From Thermoplasmata archaeon (GTDB lineage: Archaea; Thermoplasmatota; Thermoplasmata; Lutacidiplasmatales; UBA184): a stretch of DNA of 51,477 nucleotides. Positions within the stretch are counted from its first letter, which is position 1. Every line of letters begins with the position of its first letter. The stretch covers positions 1 through 51,477 of the forward strand of contig JAKAOF010000009.1 of assembly GCA_021823345.1 (NCBI GenBank), in the 5' to 3' direction. This document shows, piece after piece, positions 24,454 through 32,618 of the stretch. The translations under genes and the position numbers were made by a program. The notes below the pieces were generated by a model that saw only the letters and a list, made by a program, of their open reading frames with translations, made no database searches and was not told the DNA's origin.

Positions 24454-25124
24454 GGGCGGTCGCGGCGAACCTGCGCTGGGAGTTCGTCCGGCTGGTGCGG
24501 TCCCAGCGCGTCTACCTCCTTGCGATACCCCCGGTGGCGGGACCGATCGGCAGCGTGCTGGCGTTCCTCTACCTCCAGGTCCCCTCCTATGGGGTGGCGA
24601 TCATGCTGGGACTCTTCGTGACGGGGGGATTGGGAGGTCTCGTGGTCCTCGACCTGAGCGCGCTCTCCATGGGAGAGGAACTCTCCCGGAGGTCCCACCT
24701 CATCTCCTGGGCGCTTCCCCAAGCACGTTGGGAGATCCTCTTCGGCCGGGCCGCCTTGACGCTGGGGGCATCGCTCGGGGCGTTCTCCCTCGGAGCCCTG
24801 ATCCTGTGGGTACTGACGGGCCACGTGACCTTCCAAGGGTCGGCGCTCTCGACCGCGGTCTTGGACCCCGGGCACCTCTTCATCGGAATGCTCGCCCTGC
24901 TCTTCTTCCTCGGGGCGATCACCCTCTGTGCCAGCGTGATCACCCGCAGCGCTTCGGAAGCGCTCGTGGCCGGGGTCTTGGGTGCCGTGGTCACGGCCAG
25001 CATCGCGGGGTATTTTCTTCTGCAACACCAACTCACCATGCTCTTCCCCGTAGTACTGGTCGTGGCCGGGATCGTAGCCCTTGCGTGGGCGGCGATACGG
25101 CTCGAGTCCCTCGAGGACAAGTAG
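24450..25124 (+). CDS. ABC-2 type permease
   Basis: 224 aa from GTG 24450, which overlaps the ATPase stop (GTGA). It has about six hydrophobic segments, starting with VYLLAIPPVAGPIGSVLAFLYL, and the inter-helix segment LSRRSHLISWALPQARWEILFGRAAL matches the ABC-2 permease pattern. It is the membrane half of the exporter. The track ORF from 23847 reads out of frame through the ATPase and is not used. A T-run follows the stop. Confidence 0.87.
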   Translation: MRAVAANLRWEFVRLVRSQRVYLLAIPPVAGPIGSVLAFLYLQVPSYGVAIMLGLFVTGGLGGLVVLDLSALSMGEELSRRSHLISWALPQARWEILFGRAALTLGASLGAFSLGALILWVLTGHVTFQGSALSTAVLDPGHLFIGMLALLFFLGAITLCASVITRSASEALVAGVLGAVVTASIAGYFLLQHQLTMLFPVVLVVAGIVALAWAAIRLESLEDK

Positions 25125-25150
25125 GACGGTCCGGGACGGTACATTTTTTC
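25125..25150 (+). terminator. T-run terminator after the ABC permease
   Basis: Six consecutive T (25144-25149) lie 20 bp after the stop, preceded by a very small GTCC/GGAC hairpin. T-runs are the main intrinsic termination signal in archaea. Confidence 0.45.
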
Positions 25151-25177
25151 CCGACCATGGTCTTAATGTAGTCACTA

Positions 25178-25186
25178 GAATATAGT
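25178..25186 (+). promoter_or_regulatory. TATA-like box of the secreted phosphoesterase
   Basis: GAATATAGT, 25-33 bp upstream of ATG 25211, inside a CACTA-N5-TAGTG inverted repeat that could be a regulator site over the box. The spacing favours ATG 25211 over GTG 25202. Confidence 0.45.
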
Positions 25187-25210
25187 GCCACATCCCTGCG
25201 AGTGTTTGGC

Positions 25211-28200
25211 ATGCGTGTGAATGTACGTCTATGGGCTGGGCTAAGTCTTTGTTTGGCGATCGTCATGGTGGCTTCGGGTGGCGCGACGGCGCTTGCTCCC
25301 ACCCAATCTCACGAGCGGGGCGGTTCGCCGGTGGCCCCCGGGCCCGTTACGACGACCCTTCCCGAGTTCCCGAGCAATCTGACGCATTTCGTCCTCATCC
25401 TCCGGGAGAACCACGTGTTCGACGATTACCTGGGGGACTGCTCGCTCAACATCAACAACACCTGCAACGGAGGAAAGTCCTACAATAGCACCGCGACGGG
25501 CACGAGCGTGGAGACCGCCCCGAGCGGACACCAGATCCTCACCCCCTACCTGCACGACTGGGCACGGAACTATTCCGTGTTCGACAATTTCTATTCGTCC
25601 ATCGACCCGTGGTCGGCCCAGGGCCACAACTACCTGTTCACGGCCAACGTTTGGGGAGGCTCCGACAATTGCGGGGGGGCCGTGGAGGGAACCGGGGCCA
25701 ACACGCAGTGGGGAATGTACAATGGTTCCCAGGAGAAGGCGGGAAGTTGCTCATGGAACCCGGATCTGGGTTCGCAGACCTACAACTCGAGCGGGGGCGC
25801 CATCTTCGACCGGTTTGCCGGACCCCGAGTGGCCCAGTCGAAGACCAACATCCCGTTCCTTGCGGACGGGGACAACATCTGGGAACTCTCCAGCCCCGGC
25901 TGCTCGGTCTCCTCCGCGAAGACGATCCCGGGAGACTCGCTCAACTCGCTCCAGATCGTGACCGGGTGCACGAACGGCTACTGGTACAACACCTCGAGCG
26001 GTTCGGCCAGCATGCCCCCCACGGTCAACCCCGCGACGGGCATCCCCCAGTTCCTGTGGGAGTGCCAGTTCTCCTGCGGTACGGTCTCCGGGGACCCCAG
26101 CACCTTCCTCGACTCCTATGCGGCCAACTCCTTCGTGGCGTACCTCAAGGATTACGGCCTTCCGACCTACACCGAGGTCGAGCTCCAGGATGACCACCCC
26201 GGAAGCTACTGCGGCCAGCCCGACCCGGTCTGCATCCAGTGGAACGACGCCGCGACGAATGTCGTGGTCTCCGCGATCGAGAACACGACCTACGCCTCCA
26301 ACACCGTCATCGCGATCACCGAGGACGATTCTCAACAGGGCCAGAACGGGAACGACCACGTGAACAACGACCGCCGGCTCCCGCTGGTGGTCATCGCCCC
26401 GCACACGGTGATGAAGACCGGAGGAAAGCCCTCCACCTGTGGGATCTCCTCGACCTACACCTCGTGCGGCTTCGTAGAGCACCAGACCTTCAACTTCTCC
26501 AACCTCCTCGCCGTGATGGAACGGGTGGACCTCAACGTGAACCCCCAGGTGTTCTACATGGGTGGGATCTCCCCGAACGGCACCGAGTTCCCAATGGTCG
26601 AGAACGACTACTACGCCGAAGGGAACCCGTTCGAGCCCCTCTGGAAGTGTGGCCAACCGGGAGTGCCCTGCAACACGGGACCGGGAGGCGGCGGGTCGGG
26701 CCCGGCCATCTCCTCCTTCACGGCCGCTCCGAGTTCCTTCCCCCTGGGTGGGACCACGTACCTCAATGTCTCGGCGAGCGGGGGGACGACCCCGTATACC
26801 TATTCCTACTCGGGCCTACCGGCGGGATGCGGCTCCACCAACACCTCCTCGCTCGCGTGCACCCCGACCGGCACGGGTTCCTCCACGGTGACCGTGACCG
26901 TGACGGACGCCAAGGCCCTGTCGACCACCTCGCAGGCATCGTTCACGGTCAATCCCTCCGGGGGCGGTGGGAACCCCACCGTCACGTCGTTCACGGCCTC
27001 CCCCTCCCCGATCTCGGTCGGCGCGACGAGCTACCTCAACGTGACCGCCTCGGGAGGGACGCCCCCGTACACGTACGTGTACACGGGACTGCCGACGGGG
27101 TGTACCACGTCCAACACGACCTCGCTCGCCTGTACTCCCTCCGTATCGGGGAGCTTCACGGTGACCGTGACCGTCACCGATGCGGCGGGACACCCCGGAA
27201 CGGGGACGGCCACCCTCACGGTGAACCCCGTCGCCGGTGCTCCGACCATCTCCTCGTTCGTGGCCTCTCCACCGACCATTGCCCCCGGGGGAACCACCTA
27301 CCTCAACGTCTCGGCCACGGGCGGCGTGACCCCCTACGCCTACGCCTATTCCGGACTCCCCGCCGGATGTAACTCCCTGAACGCGGCCTCGGTGCCCTGC
27401 ACCCCCACCGTGACCTCCGGGACCTTCTCGGTGCTCGTGACCGTCACTGGGTCGAACGGTCTCGCCACCTCGACGACGGCCTCGTTCACGGTGTCGAGCG
27501 CCAGTCCGGTGCTCTCGTCGGTGACGCTCGTCCCGACGAGCGCCATCGTCCCGGCCGGGAGCAGTCAGAAGTTCTTCGCCAATGCGCTCGATCAGTTCGG
27601 CCACCCGCTCTCGGGCACGGTCAGCTACCAATGGTCCGTGAGCGCTAGTTCCCTCGGCTCGGTCAACCCGGCCACCGGGGGGAACTCCACGATCTTCACG
27701 GCGGGTAGCCAGCCCGGGGCCTCCGGGTCGATCCTGGTCATCGCCAGCCAAGGCACGGCCACGGCGCAACACACGGCCACACTATCCGTGCTCGGGGTCA
27801 CCGCGACCGAGAGCGCCACCAGCGGGAGTGCGCCGTTGAGCGTGTCGTTCACGGCCTCGGCCAACGGGGGAACCGCCCCGTACACCTACCAGTGGAGCTT
27901 CGGGGACGGGAACTCGAGCCTGTCGCAGAACCCGACCCACAGCTACGCTCAGCCAGGAACCTACACGGCTTCGGTCGCCGTGACGGATGCGCAGTCCCAC
28001 ACGGTCAGCCAGAGCCTCGGTGTGATCACCGTCACCGGAGGGAGTGGGGGATCCCCGATCATCACCTCCTTCGGGGCGTCGACCGCATCGGCCCCGCTCG
28101 GAACCACCGTCTACCTCAACGTCACCGCCACCGGAGGATCGACCCCGTACACCTACGCCTATACGAACCTGCCCACCGGCTGCGGCTCCTACGATACGGC

Positions 28201-28501
28201 GAACTTCCCGTGCACTCCGACCGTGACCGGCGCGTTCCGGGTCACCGTCACCGTGACGGACAACCACGGCCTGACCGCGACCCGGGCCGCATCCTTCAAC
28301 GTGACCGTCGCGAACCCCAACGGAGGGAACAACAACAACCCCAGCGGCACGGGCTTCTCCCTGACCGACCTCCTGGTCGTGGGGTTGGTCATCGCGCTCA
28401 TGGCGGTCCTCCTCGTGGTCTTGCTGAGGCGCGGGAAGAAGTCCACCCCACCGCCCCAGCCCTACCCGCCCCCACCCTGGGCCAGCCCGCCACCTCCCTA
28501 G
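25211..28501 (+). CDS. Secreted phosphoesterase (PLC/acid-phosphatase family) with Ig-like and PKD repeats and C-terminal TM
   Basis: About 1096 aa. A signal peptide (LWAGLSLCLAIVMVASGGATALA) leads to a phosphoesterase domain of the phospholipase C/acid phosphatase family (about 50-490): the opening FVLILRENHVFDDYLG carries the metal-binding Glu-Asn, HNYLF and EDDSQQGQNGNDHVNN the later ligands. Then come three Cys-pair repeats (GLPxGC..CTP), a Big-like domain, a PKD domain (YQWSFGDGN), a fourth Cys-pair repeat, a membrane helix (LLVVGLVIALMAVLLVVLL) and a Pro-rich tail. It may release phosphate from external organic phosphates. The substrate (phospholipid or phosphomonoester) is undecided. 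Confidence 0.87.
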   Translation: MRVNVRLWAGLSLCLAIVMVASGGATALAPTQSHERGGSPVAPGPVTTTLPEFPSNLTHFVLILRENHVFDDYLGDCSLNINNTCNGGKSYNSTATGTSVETAPSGHQILTPYLHDWARNYSVFDNFYSSIDPWSAQGHNYLFTANVWGGSDNCGGAVEGTGANTQWGMYNGSQEKAGSCSWNPDLGSQTYNSSGGAIFDRFAGPRVAQSKTNIPFLADGDNIWELSSPGCSVSSAKTIPGDSLNSLQIVTGCTNGYWYNTSSGSASMPPTVNPATGIPQFLWECQFSCGTVSGDPSTFLDSYAANSFVAYLKDYGLPTYTEVELQDDHPGSYCGQPDPVCIQWNDAATNVVVSAIENTTYASNTVIAITEDDSQQGQNGNDHVNNDRRLPLVVIAPHTVMKTGGKPSTCGISSTYTSCGFVEHQTFNFSNLLAVMERVDLNVNPQVFYMGGISPNGTEFPMVENDYYAEGNPFEPLWKCGQPGVPCNTGPGGGGSGPAISSFTAAPSSFPLGGTTYLNVSASGGTTPYTYSYSGLPAGCGSTNTSSLACTPTGTGSSTVTVTVTDAKALSTTSQASFTVNPSGGGGNPTVTSFTASPSPISVGATSYLNVTASGGTPPYTYVYTGLPTGCTTSNTTSLACTPSVSGSFTVTVTVTDAAGHPGTGTATLTVNPVAGAPTISSFVASPPTIAPGGTTYLNVSATGGVTPYAYAYSGLPAGCNSLNAASVPCTPTVTSGTFSVLVTVTGSNGLATSTTASFTVSSASPVLSSVTLVPTSAIVPAGSSQKFFANALDQFGHPLSGTVSYQWSVSASSLGSVNPATGGNSTIFTAGSQPGASGSILVIASQGTATAQHTATLSVLGVTATESATSGSAPLSVSFTASANGGTAPYTYQWSFGDGNSSLSQNPTHSYAQPGTYTASVAVTDAQSHTVSQSLGVITVTGGSGGSPIITSFGASTASAPLGTTVYLNVTATGGSTPYTYAYTNLPTGCGSYDTANFPCTPTVTGAFRVTVTVTDNHGLTATRAASFNVTVANPNGGNNNNPSGTGFSLTDLLVVGLVIALMAVLLVVLLRRGKKSTPPPQPYPPPPWASPPPP

Positions 28502-28540
28502 GTGGAGCGCAAGATTTGCGGGAACGAGGACGGGGAGCGC

Positions 28541-28837
28541 TTAGGCGTCGCAGCCACGGCGCTCGGTGACCGCCTCGCAGGTGGAGGACGGGAGCACCTT
28601 CACGCTGCCCGCCTGGGCGAACGGGGCCATGAACTCCTCGACCACCCGCTGCTCCGGCGCCTCGAGAATGAGGTATAGGCGGTGCATGTGGTCCGCCACC
28701 GCCTTCCCGTGGATCGATATGCCGAACTTCTTCGCATTGGCCTCGGATAGGTGCTGCAACAGCATCGCCCCCATTCGAGGGTCCCGCGCGGGACAGTGGT
28801 CCGCGGGGTGTTCATGTTCCGCTACGAAGAGCGCCAT
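28541..28837 (-). CDS. Small protein of unknown function
   Basis: 98 aa from ATG 28837 (MALFVAEHEH). The track start 29023 crosses the promoter. It has four Cys, several His (HEHPADHC, HMHR) and a pattern of alternating strands and helices that suggests a dimeric ferredoxin-like alpha-beta barrel, somewhat like DUF3303. The His/Cys content hints at metal binding, without proof. A TATA-like box lies 23-30 bp upstream. It is convergent with the phosphoesterase and divergent from the GT-C-like gene. Confidence 0.65.
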   Translation of the reverse strand: MALFVAEHEHPADHCPARDPRMGAMLLQHLSEANAKKFGISIHGKAVADHMHRLYLILEAPEQRVVEEFMAPFAQAGSVKVLPSSTCEAVTERRGCDA

Positions 28838-28859
28838 CCGCGCCAAATTGGGGAGGGCC

Positions 28860-28867
28860 GTATATGA
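28860..28867 (-). promoter_or_regulatory. TATA-like box of the 98-aa gene
   Basis: On the minus strand TTCATATACG lies 23-32 bp upstream of ATG 28837, which sets that start and implies a leaderless mRNA. Confidence 0.45.
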
Positions 28868-29021
28868 ACCCTGTGTCGGTGATGCGAAGAATACTTCGCG
28901 TCCGAAAAGGGCCGGCGGGGAGCGTTCCGGAAGCGCATTGTCGTCCGCTCCCCACACCGTTAAGTACCGTCTCACCGTAGATACCTTTCTTAGTTTTCCC
29001 ATGGGGAATCTTCTTACGGAC

Positions 29022-29027
29022 ATATAT
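29022..29027 (+). promoter_or_regulatory. TATA-like box of the GT-C-like gene
   Basis: CATATATG (the core at 29022-29027), about 45 bp upstream of ATG 29072. It is the only A/T-rich element near the start and implies a leader of about 20 nt. Confidence 0.4.
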
Positions 29028-29071
29028 GGCCGGAAGGCAGAACGTCCCTTCGGGCTACGTCGCTCGGATGC

Positions 29072-31378
29072 ATGAACTCCCTGGGATTCTGGATCGTGCT
29101 GTTATTGCCCCTCGTGGCCGGGGTCCTCGTGCTCCTGGGGTCCTCCCTACGATGGATCGTGGACTCCCTCCTTGCGCGTCGATGGGACCAGGCATTCCAT
29201 GGGGAGGGCCCGGTGGAGGAGCGGCTCATCTTCGATCTTGCGCTGGGCACCGCCGCCATCCCGGTGTTGTTCCTCTTCGCCAACGTGGCGGGAGTACCCT
29301 TCGTCTACCCGCTGGCCTACCTCCTGCTCGCCTTCCTTGCCGTGACGAGCCTCGCGCGGGTCTACTTCGTCCGGCGGGAGCTGGTGCGGAAGGCGCGGGA
29401 TACCCTCCGGTCCCGTCGCATCGAGCTCGCCGTGCTCCTCGGAGCGTTGGTTCTGTCGGTCAGCCTGCGGGTCGCCCCGTACTGGGATGCCTACGTCTAC
29501 GCCGGGGATGATATCCGCGCCTACAGTTTGCTCGCCGAGTCGATACTGACCCAGGGCCGGCTCCCCACCAGCTGGGGGTTCGCAGCACTGCCTTCGTGGA
29601 GCTCGGGGACCGACTACCACCTCGCGTTCACCGGGAGCGAGGCCGTCTTCGCGTTCTTCGGGACCTGGGTTCCCCTCGACCTCCCCCAGCTGGCCTCGGC
29701 GATCACCCTCATCTTCAGCTCGCTCTTTTTCGCGGCGATCTTCCTCTGCGCCCGGAGGCTCCTTCCGGGACTGCCGCGGGAAGGCGTGCTCGTCGCCTCG
29801 GTCATCGGGGCGATCTCCCCCTATCCCCTCCTGTTTGACGAGTGGGGCGCCATCGACGAGACGATGGGGTGGGTCGTGCTCCTCGCCGCCCTCACCGTCC
29901 TGGCGACTGTGCCCCGGAGCCGGTCCCTGGCCGGGCGCGACATCGTGGCCGGGGCGGTCCTCCTCGCCGGTCTCGTCCTGATCTCGCCGATCGACGGGGT
30001 CTTCGCCGTGCTTTTCCTCGGATGTTTCCTGATCTCCCGGATCGTCGTGAGGGCGGGGATCCGCACCGCCCTCAAGGTCCTCGCGGCGCAGGTAGTGGGT
30101 GCGGCCATCCTGATCGCGCCCCTGGCGGTGTTCGTCGCGCGGATCGCCTTCGGGGGCGTGTCGGCCGGCCCGGACTCGGCCGGGGTCGCTGCCTTCCAGG
30201 CCTATCCGATATTCCAACCGGGGAACCTTTCGGACTCCCTCTTCCGGCTCATCACCTTGCTCACCCTCACCTGGACGCTCGTCCCGTTGGTCCTGCTCGG
30301 CCTGTTCGGCTTCGTGGTCCTGGTCGTGGTCCGACGCACGACCCCGGGGGTCCTGGCGCTCGCGCTCTGGGCGGGCGCGCTCTTTCTCCTCAACGAGAAC
30401 GGGCCGAACGGGCTCTTCCTCCTCCATTACCCGGAGTGGAACTTCGTGTTTCCCGACCGTCCGGCGAACCTTCTCTTCGTGCCCGTTTCCATCGGGGCCG
30501 GCTTCCTCGTCGGTTCCTTGCTCGTGCGCTCGCGCGTTCCCCGCGCGGCGGCGATCGCACCCCAACTGCCGTCGCGACGCCGGTGGGTGCTCCGGAGGTC
30601 CGCCCAAGCGGGAGTTGTCGTGGCCCTGGTGCTCTGCCTCGTCTCGGTGAACGGGCTCTTCGAGGACAACGCGGCCCGGGTCGCCAACGGGACCTCGCTC
30701 ACCCTGAACGACGTCGCGGCCTTCGACTGGATCGACTCCCATGTTCCCTCGGGAAGCACGATCGTCGTCAACTGGGGAGACAGTGGCACGTGGCTTCCCG
30801 AGTTCGCCCACGACCGAGTCTTTCCGTACTACGAGGTCACCAGCAACGCGAGCGTGCTCACCGCGTACAACGTCATGATCGCGGGCCTTCTGGCCTCGGC
30901 CGCCCCGAACTTCACGGCGTATTCCTCGCTCGGGGCCGATTACAACTTTTCCTATGCCTTCCTCGGAGCGCGCCCCCAGTTCTACGAGGCGGGCCCGCTC
31001 TACGGTTCCAATTTCGAGGACCCGCCGTCCGCGGGAAGCTACGTCCTCCGCATGAGCCCCGGGGTGACCGAGGCGGCCAATGGCACGGTCGCGCTCTCGG
31101 GAAGTGGCGAGAACGTGACCCTTCGCGGTCCCCTCGCGCTCGCACTGACCGTGGCCCAAGGGGGAACGGTTTCCGTCCGGACGTTGGCGGTCCCCGTGGG
31201 AATGGACCTGCGCTACACGCTCGAGCCTTCGTCCGGGAGCCCGGCCCAGGCATGGCTTGCGGTCGAGCCCCTCGGATCCCTCGTGTTCTCGAGCGGAGGG
31301 TCGCTCGTCTTCCAGCTCAATCCGGGGTTCTTCTCCCCCGCCTGTTCCACCGAGGGCGCTTCGGCCGTGTGCTTCTAG
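29072..31378 (+). CDS. Polytopic membrane protein, GT-C glycosyltransferase-like
   Basis: 768 aa with about 13 membrane helices over the first 560 residues and a soluble external C-terminal domain of about 200 residues. The loop after the fourth helix reads YAGDDIRAYSLLAESIL; paired Asp in the first large external loop is typical of GT-C enzymes such as oligosaccharyltransferase and PMT. A second acidic pair appears in FDEWGAIDET. The C-terminal part contains WIDSHVPSGSTIVVNWGDSG, like the soluble domains of AglB or related mannosyltransferases. It may glycosylate surface proteins, which are plentiful in the window and rich in NxS/T sites. The exact family is not certain. Confidence 0.7.
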   Translation: MNSLGFWIVLLLPLVAGVLVLLGSSLRWIVDSLLARRWDQAFHGEGPVEERLIFDLALGTAAIPVLFLFANVAGVPFVYPLAYLLLAFLAVTSLARVYFVRRELVRKARDTLRSRRIELAVLLGALVLSVSLRVAPYWDAYVYAGDDIRAYSLLAESILTQGRLPTSWGFAALPSWSSGTDYHLAFTGSEAVFAFFGTWVPLDLPQLASAITLIFSSLFFAAIFLCARRLLPGLPREGVLVASVIGAISPYPLLFDEWGAIDETMGWVVLLAALTVLATVPRSRSLAGRDIVAGAVLLAGLVLISPIDGVFAVLFLGCFLISRIVVRAGIRTALKVLAAQVVGAAILIAPLAVFVARIAFGGVSAGPDSAGVAAFQAYPIFQPGNLSDSLFRLITLLTLTWTLVPLVLLGLFGFVVLVVVRRTTPGVLALALWAGALFLLNENGPNGLFLLHYPEWNFVFPDRPANLLFVPVSIGAGFLVGSLLVRSRVPRAAAIAPQLPSRRRWVLRRSAQAGVVVALVLCLVSVNGLFEDNAARVANGTSLTLNDVAAFDWIDSHVPSGSTIVVNWGDSGTWLPEFAHDRVFPYYEVTSNASVLTAYNVMIAGLLASAAPNFTAYSSLGADYNFSYAFLGARPQFYEAGPLYGSNFEDPPSAGSYVLRMSPGVTEAANGTVALSGSGENVTLRGPLALALTVAQGGTVSVRTLAVPVGMDLRYTLEPSSGSPAQAWLAVEPLGSLVFSSGGSLVFQLNPGFFSPACSTEGASAVCF

Positions 31379-31479
31379 GGCGGCCGTCGAAGGTCGCCCC
31401 CCGGAAAGGAGTTGGGGACCCCGCAAAACGTAATAGATGCCGCCGGCTCCGTCCCGACGGGAGCGACGCGAACACGACT

Positions 31480-32541
31480 ATGGACCTCGCGCAAGGACCG
31501 CACGTTCTGACCTGGGAACTCACCCGAGCTTGTGGGCTCAAATGCCGGCACTGCCGCGCGAATGCGATCCCCAAGCGCAATTCCCGCGAGCTCAGCCTAC
31601 CCGAGGTCCTCGAGGTCCTGGATGACATCGCCACCCGGTTCTCCCCGCCACCCCTCATGGTCTTCACGGGGGGCGATCCCCTGGAGCGCTCCGACCTTTC
31701 CGACATCCTCCGGGCCAGCGTGGCGCGGGGGCTCCACACCGCGGTCTCCCCCAGCGTCACGCCGCTGCTCACGAAGAAGGTCCTCGAGGAGTGGAAGGCC
31801 ATCGGAGTGAAGACGGTCTCGATCAGCATCGACGGACCTTCGGCGGAGGTGCACGACGGGTTCCGCCGGGTCGACGGCACCTTCCGAGATTCCCTGGCCC
31901 GGGCCCGAGAGGTCCGCGAGCTCGGCATGTCGCTCCAGGTGAACACCTCCGTCTGCGGGGAGACCCTGGCCGGGATGCCGGCGATGGGCGACCTCGTGAA
32001 GGTGCTCGGGGTCACCAGTTGGGAAGTGTTCTTCGTGGTCCCCACCGGGCGGGGCCGGGTGCTCCCGAAGCTTACCGCTCCCGAGACGGAGTCGACCCTC
32101 CAGTGGCTCGCGCAGTACTCCCAGACGGTGTCCTTCCGGGTCACCTCGATCGCGGCGCCGCAGTACCGTCGGCTCATCCTGGAGAACGTTCCGGGGGCCC
32201 CGTACCCCAAGTTCCCCGCGATCCGGGAAGCCCAAGGGTTCGCGTTCATCGACCATTTGGGCGAGGTCTGCCCGAGCGGCTACCTCCCCGTCCCGGCCGG
32301 CAACGTCCGCCGGAGCCCGCTCTCCACCATCTACCGGGAGTCGGCCCTGTTCCGCCAGCTCCGCGACCCGGACCTCCTCCGGGGACGGTGCGGCGCCTGC
32401 GAGTACAAGCGGATCTGTGGAGGCTCGCGGGCGCGGGCTTACGCGGTGACCGGCGACCTCCAGGGGGAGGATCCCGCGTGCCCCCATGTCCCCGAAGGCG
32501 CGCCGGAGCGCCCGCTCACGGTCCTGCCCGTCCACGCCTGA
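31480..32541 (+). CDS. Radical SAM/SPASM protein, AhbD-like
   Basis: 353 aa. The radical SAM cluster motif CGLKCRHC (CxxxCxxC) is near residue 20, followed by FTGGDPL (GGE-like) and a SPASM region: CPSGYLPVPAGNVR, CGACEYKRICGG and a last Cys in EDPACPH. This closely follows the pattern of AhbD, the archaeal heme b synthase that decarboxylates Fe-coproporphyrin III, and of a related bacterial/archaeal group (TIGR04053, from memory) whose role is not settled. The neighbourhood (hemH-hemY at 36.1-38.5 kb) makes a heme role attractive. Peptide maturation is the alternative; no precursor peptide is seen beside it. The start is ATG 31480. Confidence 0.85.
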   Translation: MDLAQGPHVLTWELTRACGLKCRHCRANAIPKRNSRELSLPEVLEVLDDIATRFSPPPLMVFTGGDPLERSDLSDILRASVARGLHTAVSPSVTPLLTKKVLEEWKAIGVKTVSISIDGPSAEVHDGFRRVDGTFRDSLARAREVRELGMSLQVNTSVCGETLAGMPAMGDLVKVLGVTSWEVFFVVPTGRGRVLPKLTAPETESTLQWLAQYSQTVSFRVTSIAAPQYRRLILENVPGAPYPKFPAIREAQGFAFIDHLGEVCPSGYLPVPAGNVRRSPLSTIYRESALFRQLRDPDLLRGRCGACEYKRICGGSRARAYAVTGDLQGEDPACPHVPEGAPERPLTVLPVHA

Positions 32542-32589
32542 TCCCCCTCCAGGCCGTACGCATGTTCCACCGGCGCCCGCCTTCTTCCG

Positions 32590-32597
32590 TTATATAG
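32590..32597 (+). promoter_or_regulatory. TATA-like box of the beta-propeller surface protein
   Basis: TTATATAG, 22-29 bp upstream of ATG 32619; one of the best TATA matches in the window, pointing to a leaderless transcript. Confidence 0.55.
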
Positions 32598-32618
32598 AGC
32601 CCCAATCTTCCCCCGAGC

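Noticed and set aside
29147-31426. 759-aa minus-strand ORF
   Set aside because: Highly charged (Glu/Arg/Gly) shadow of the GT-C-like gene with no domain pattern.
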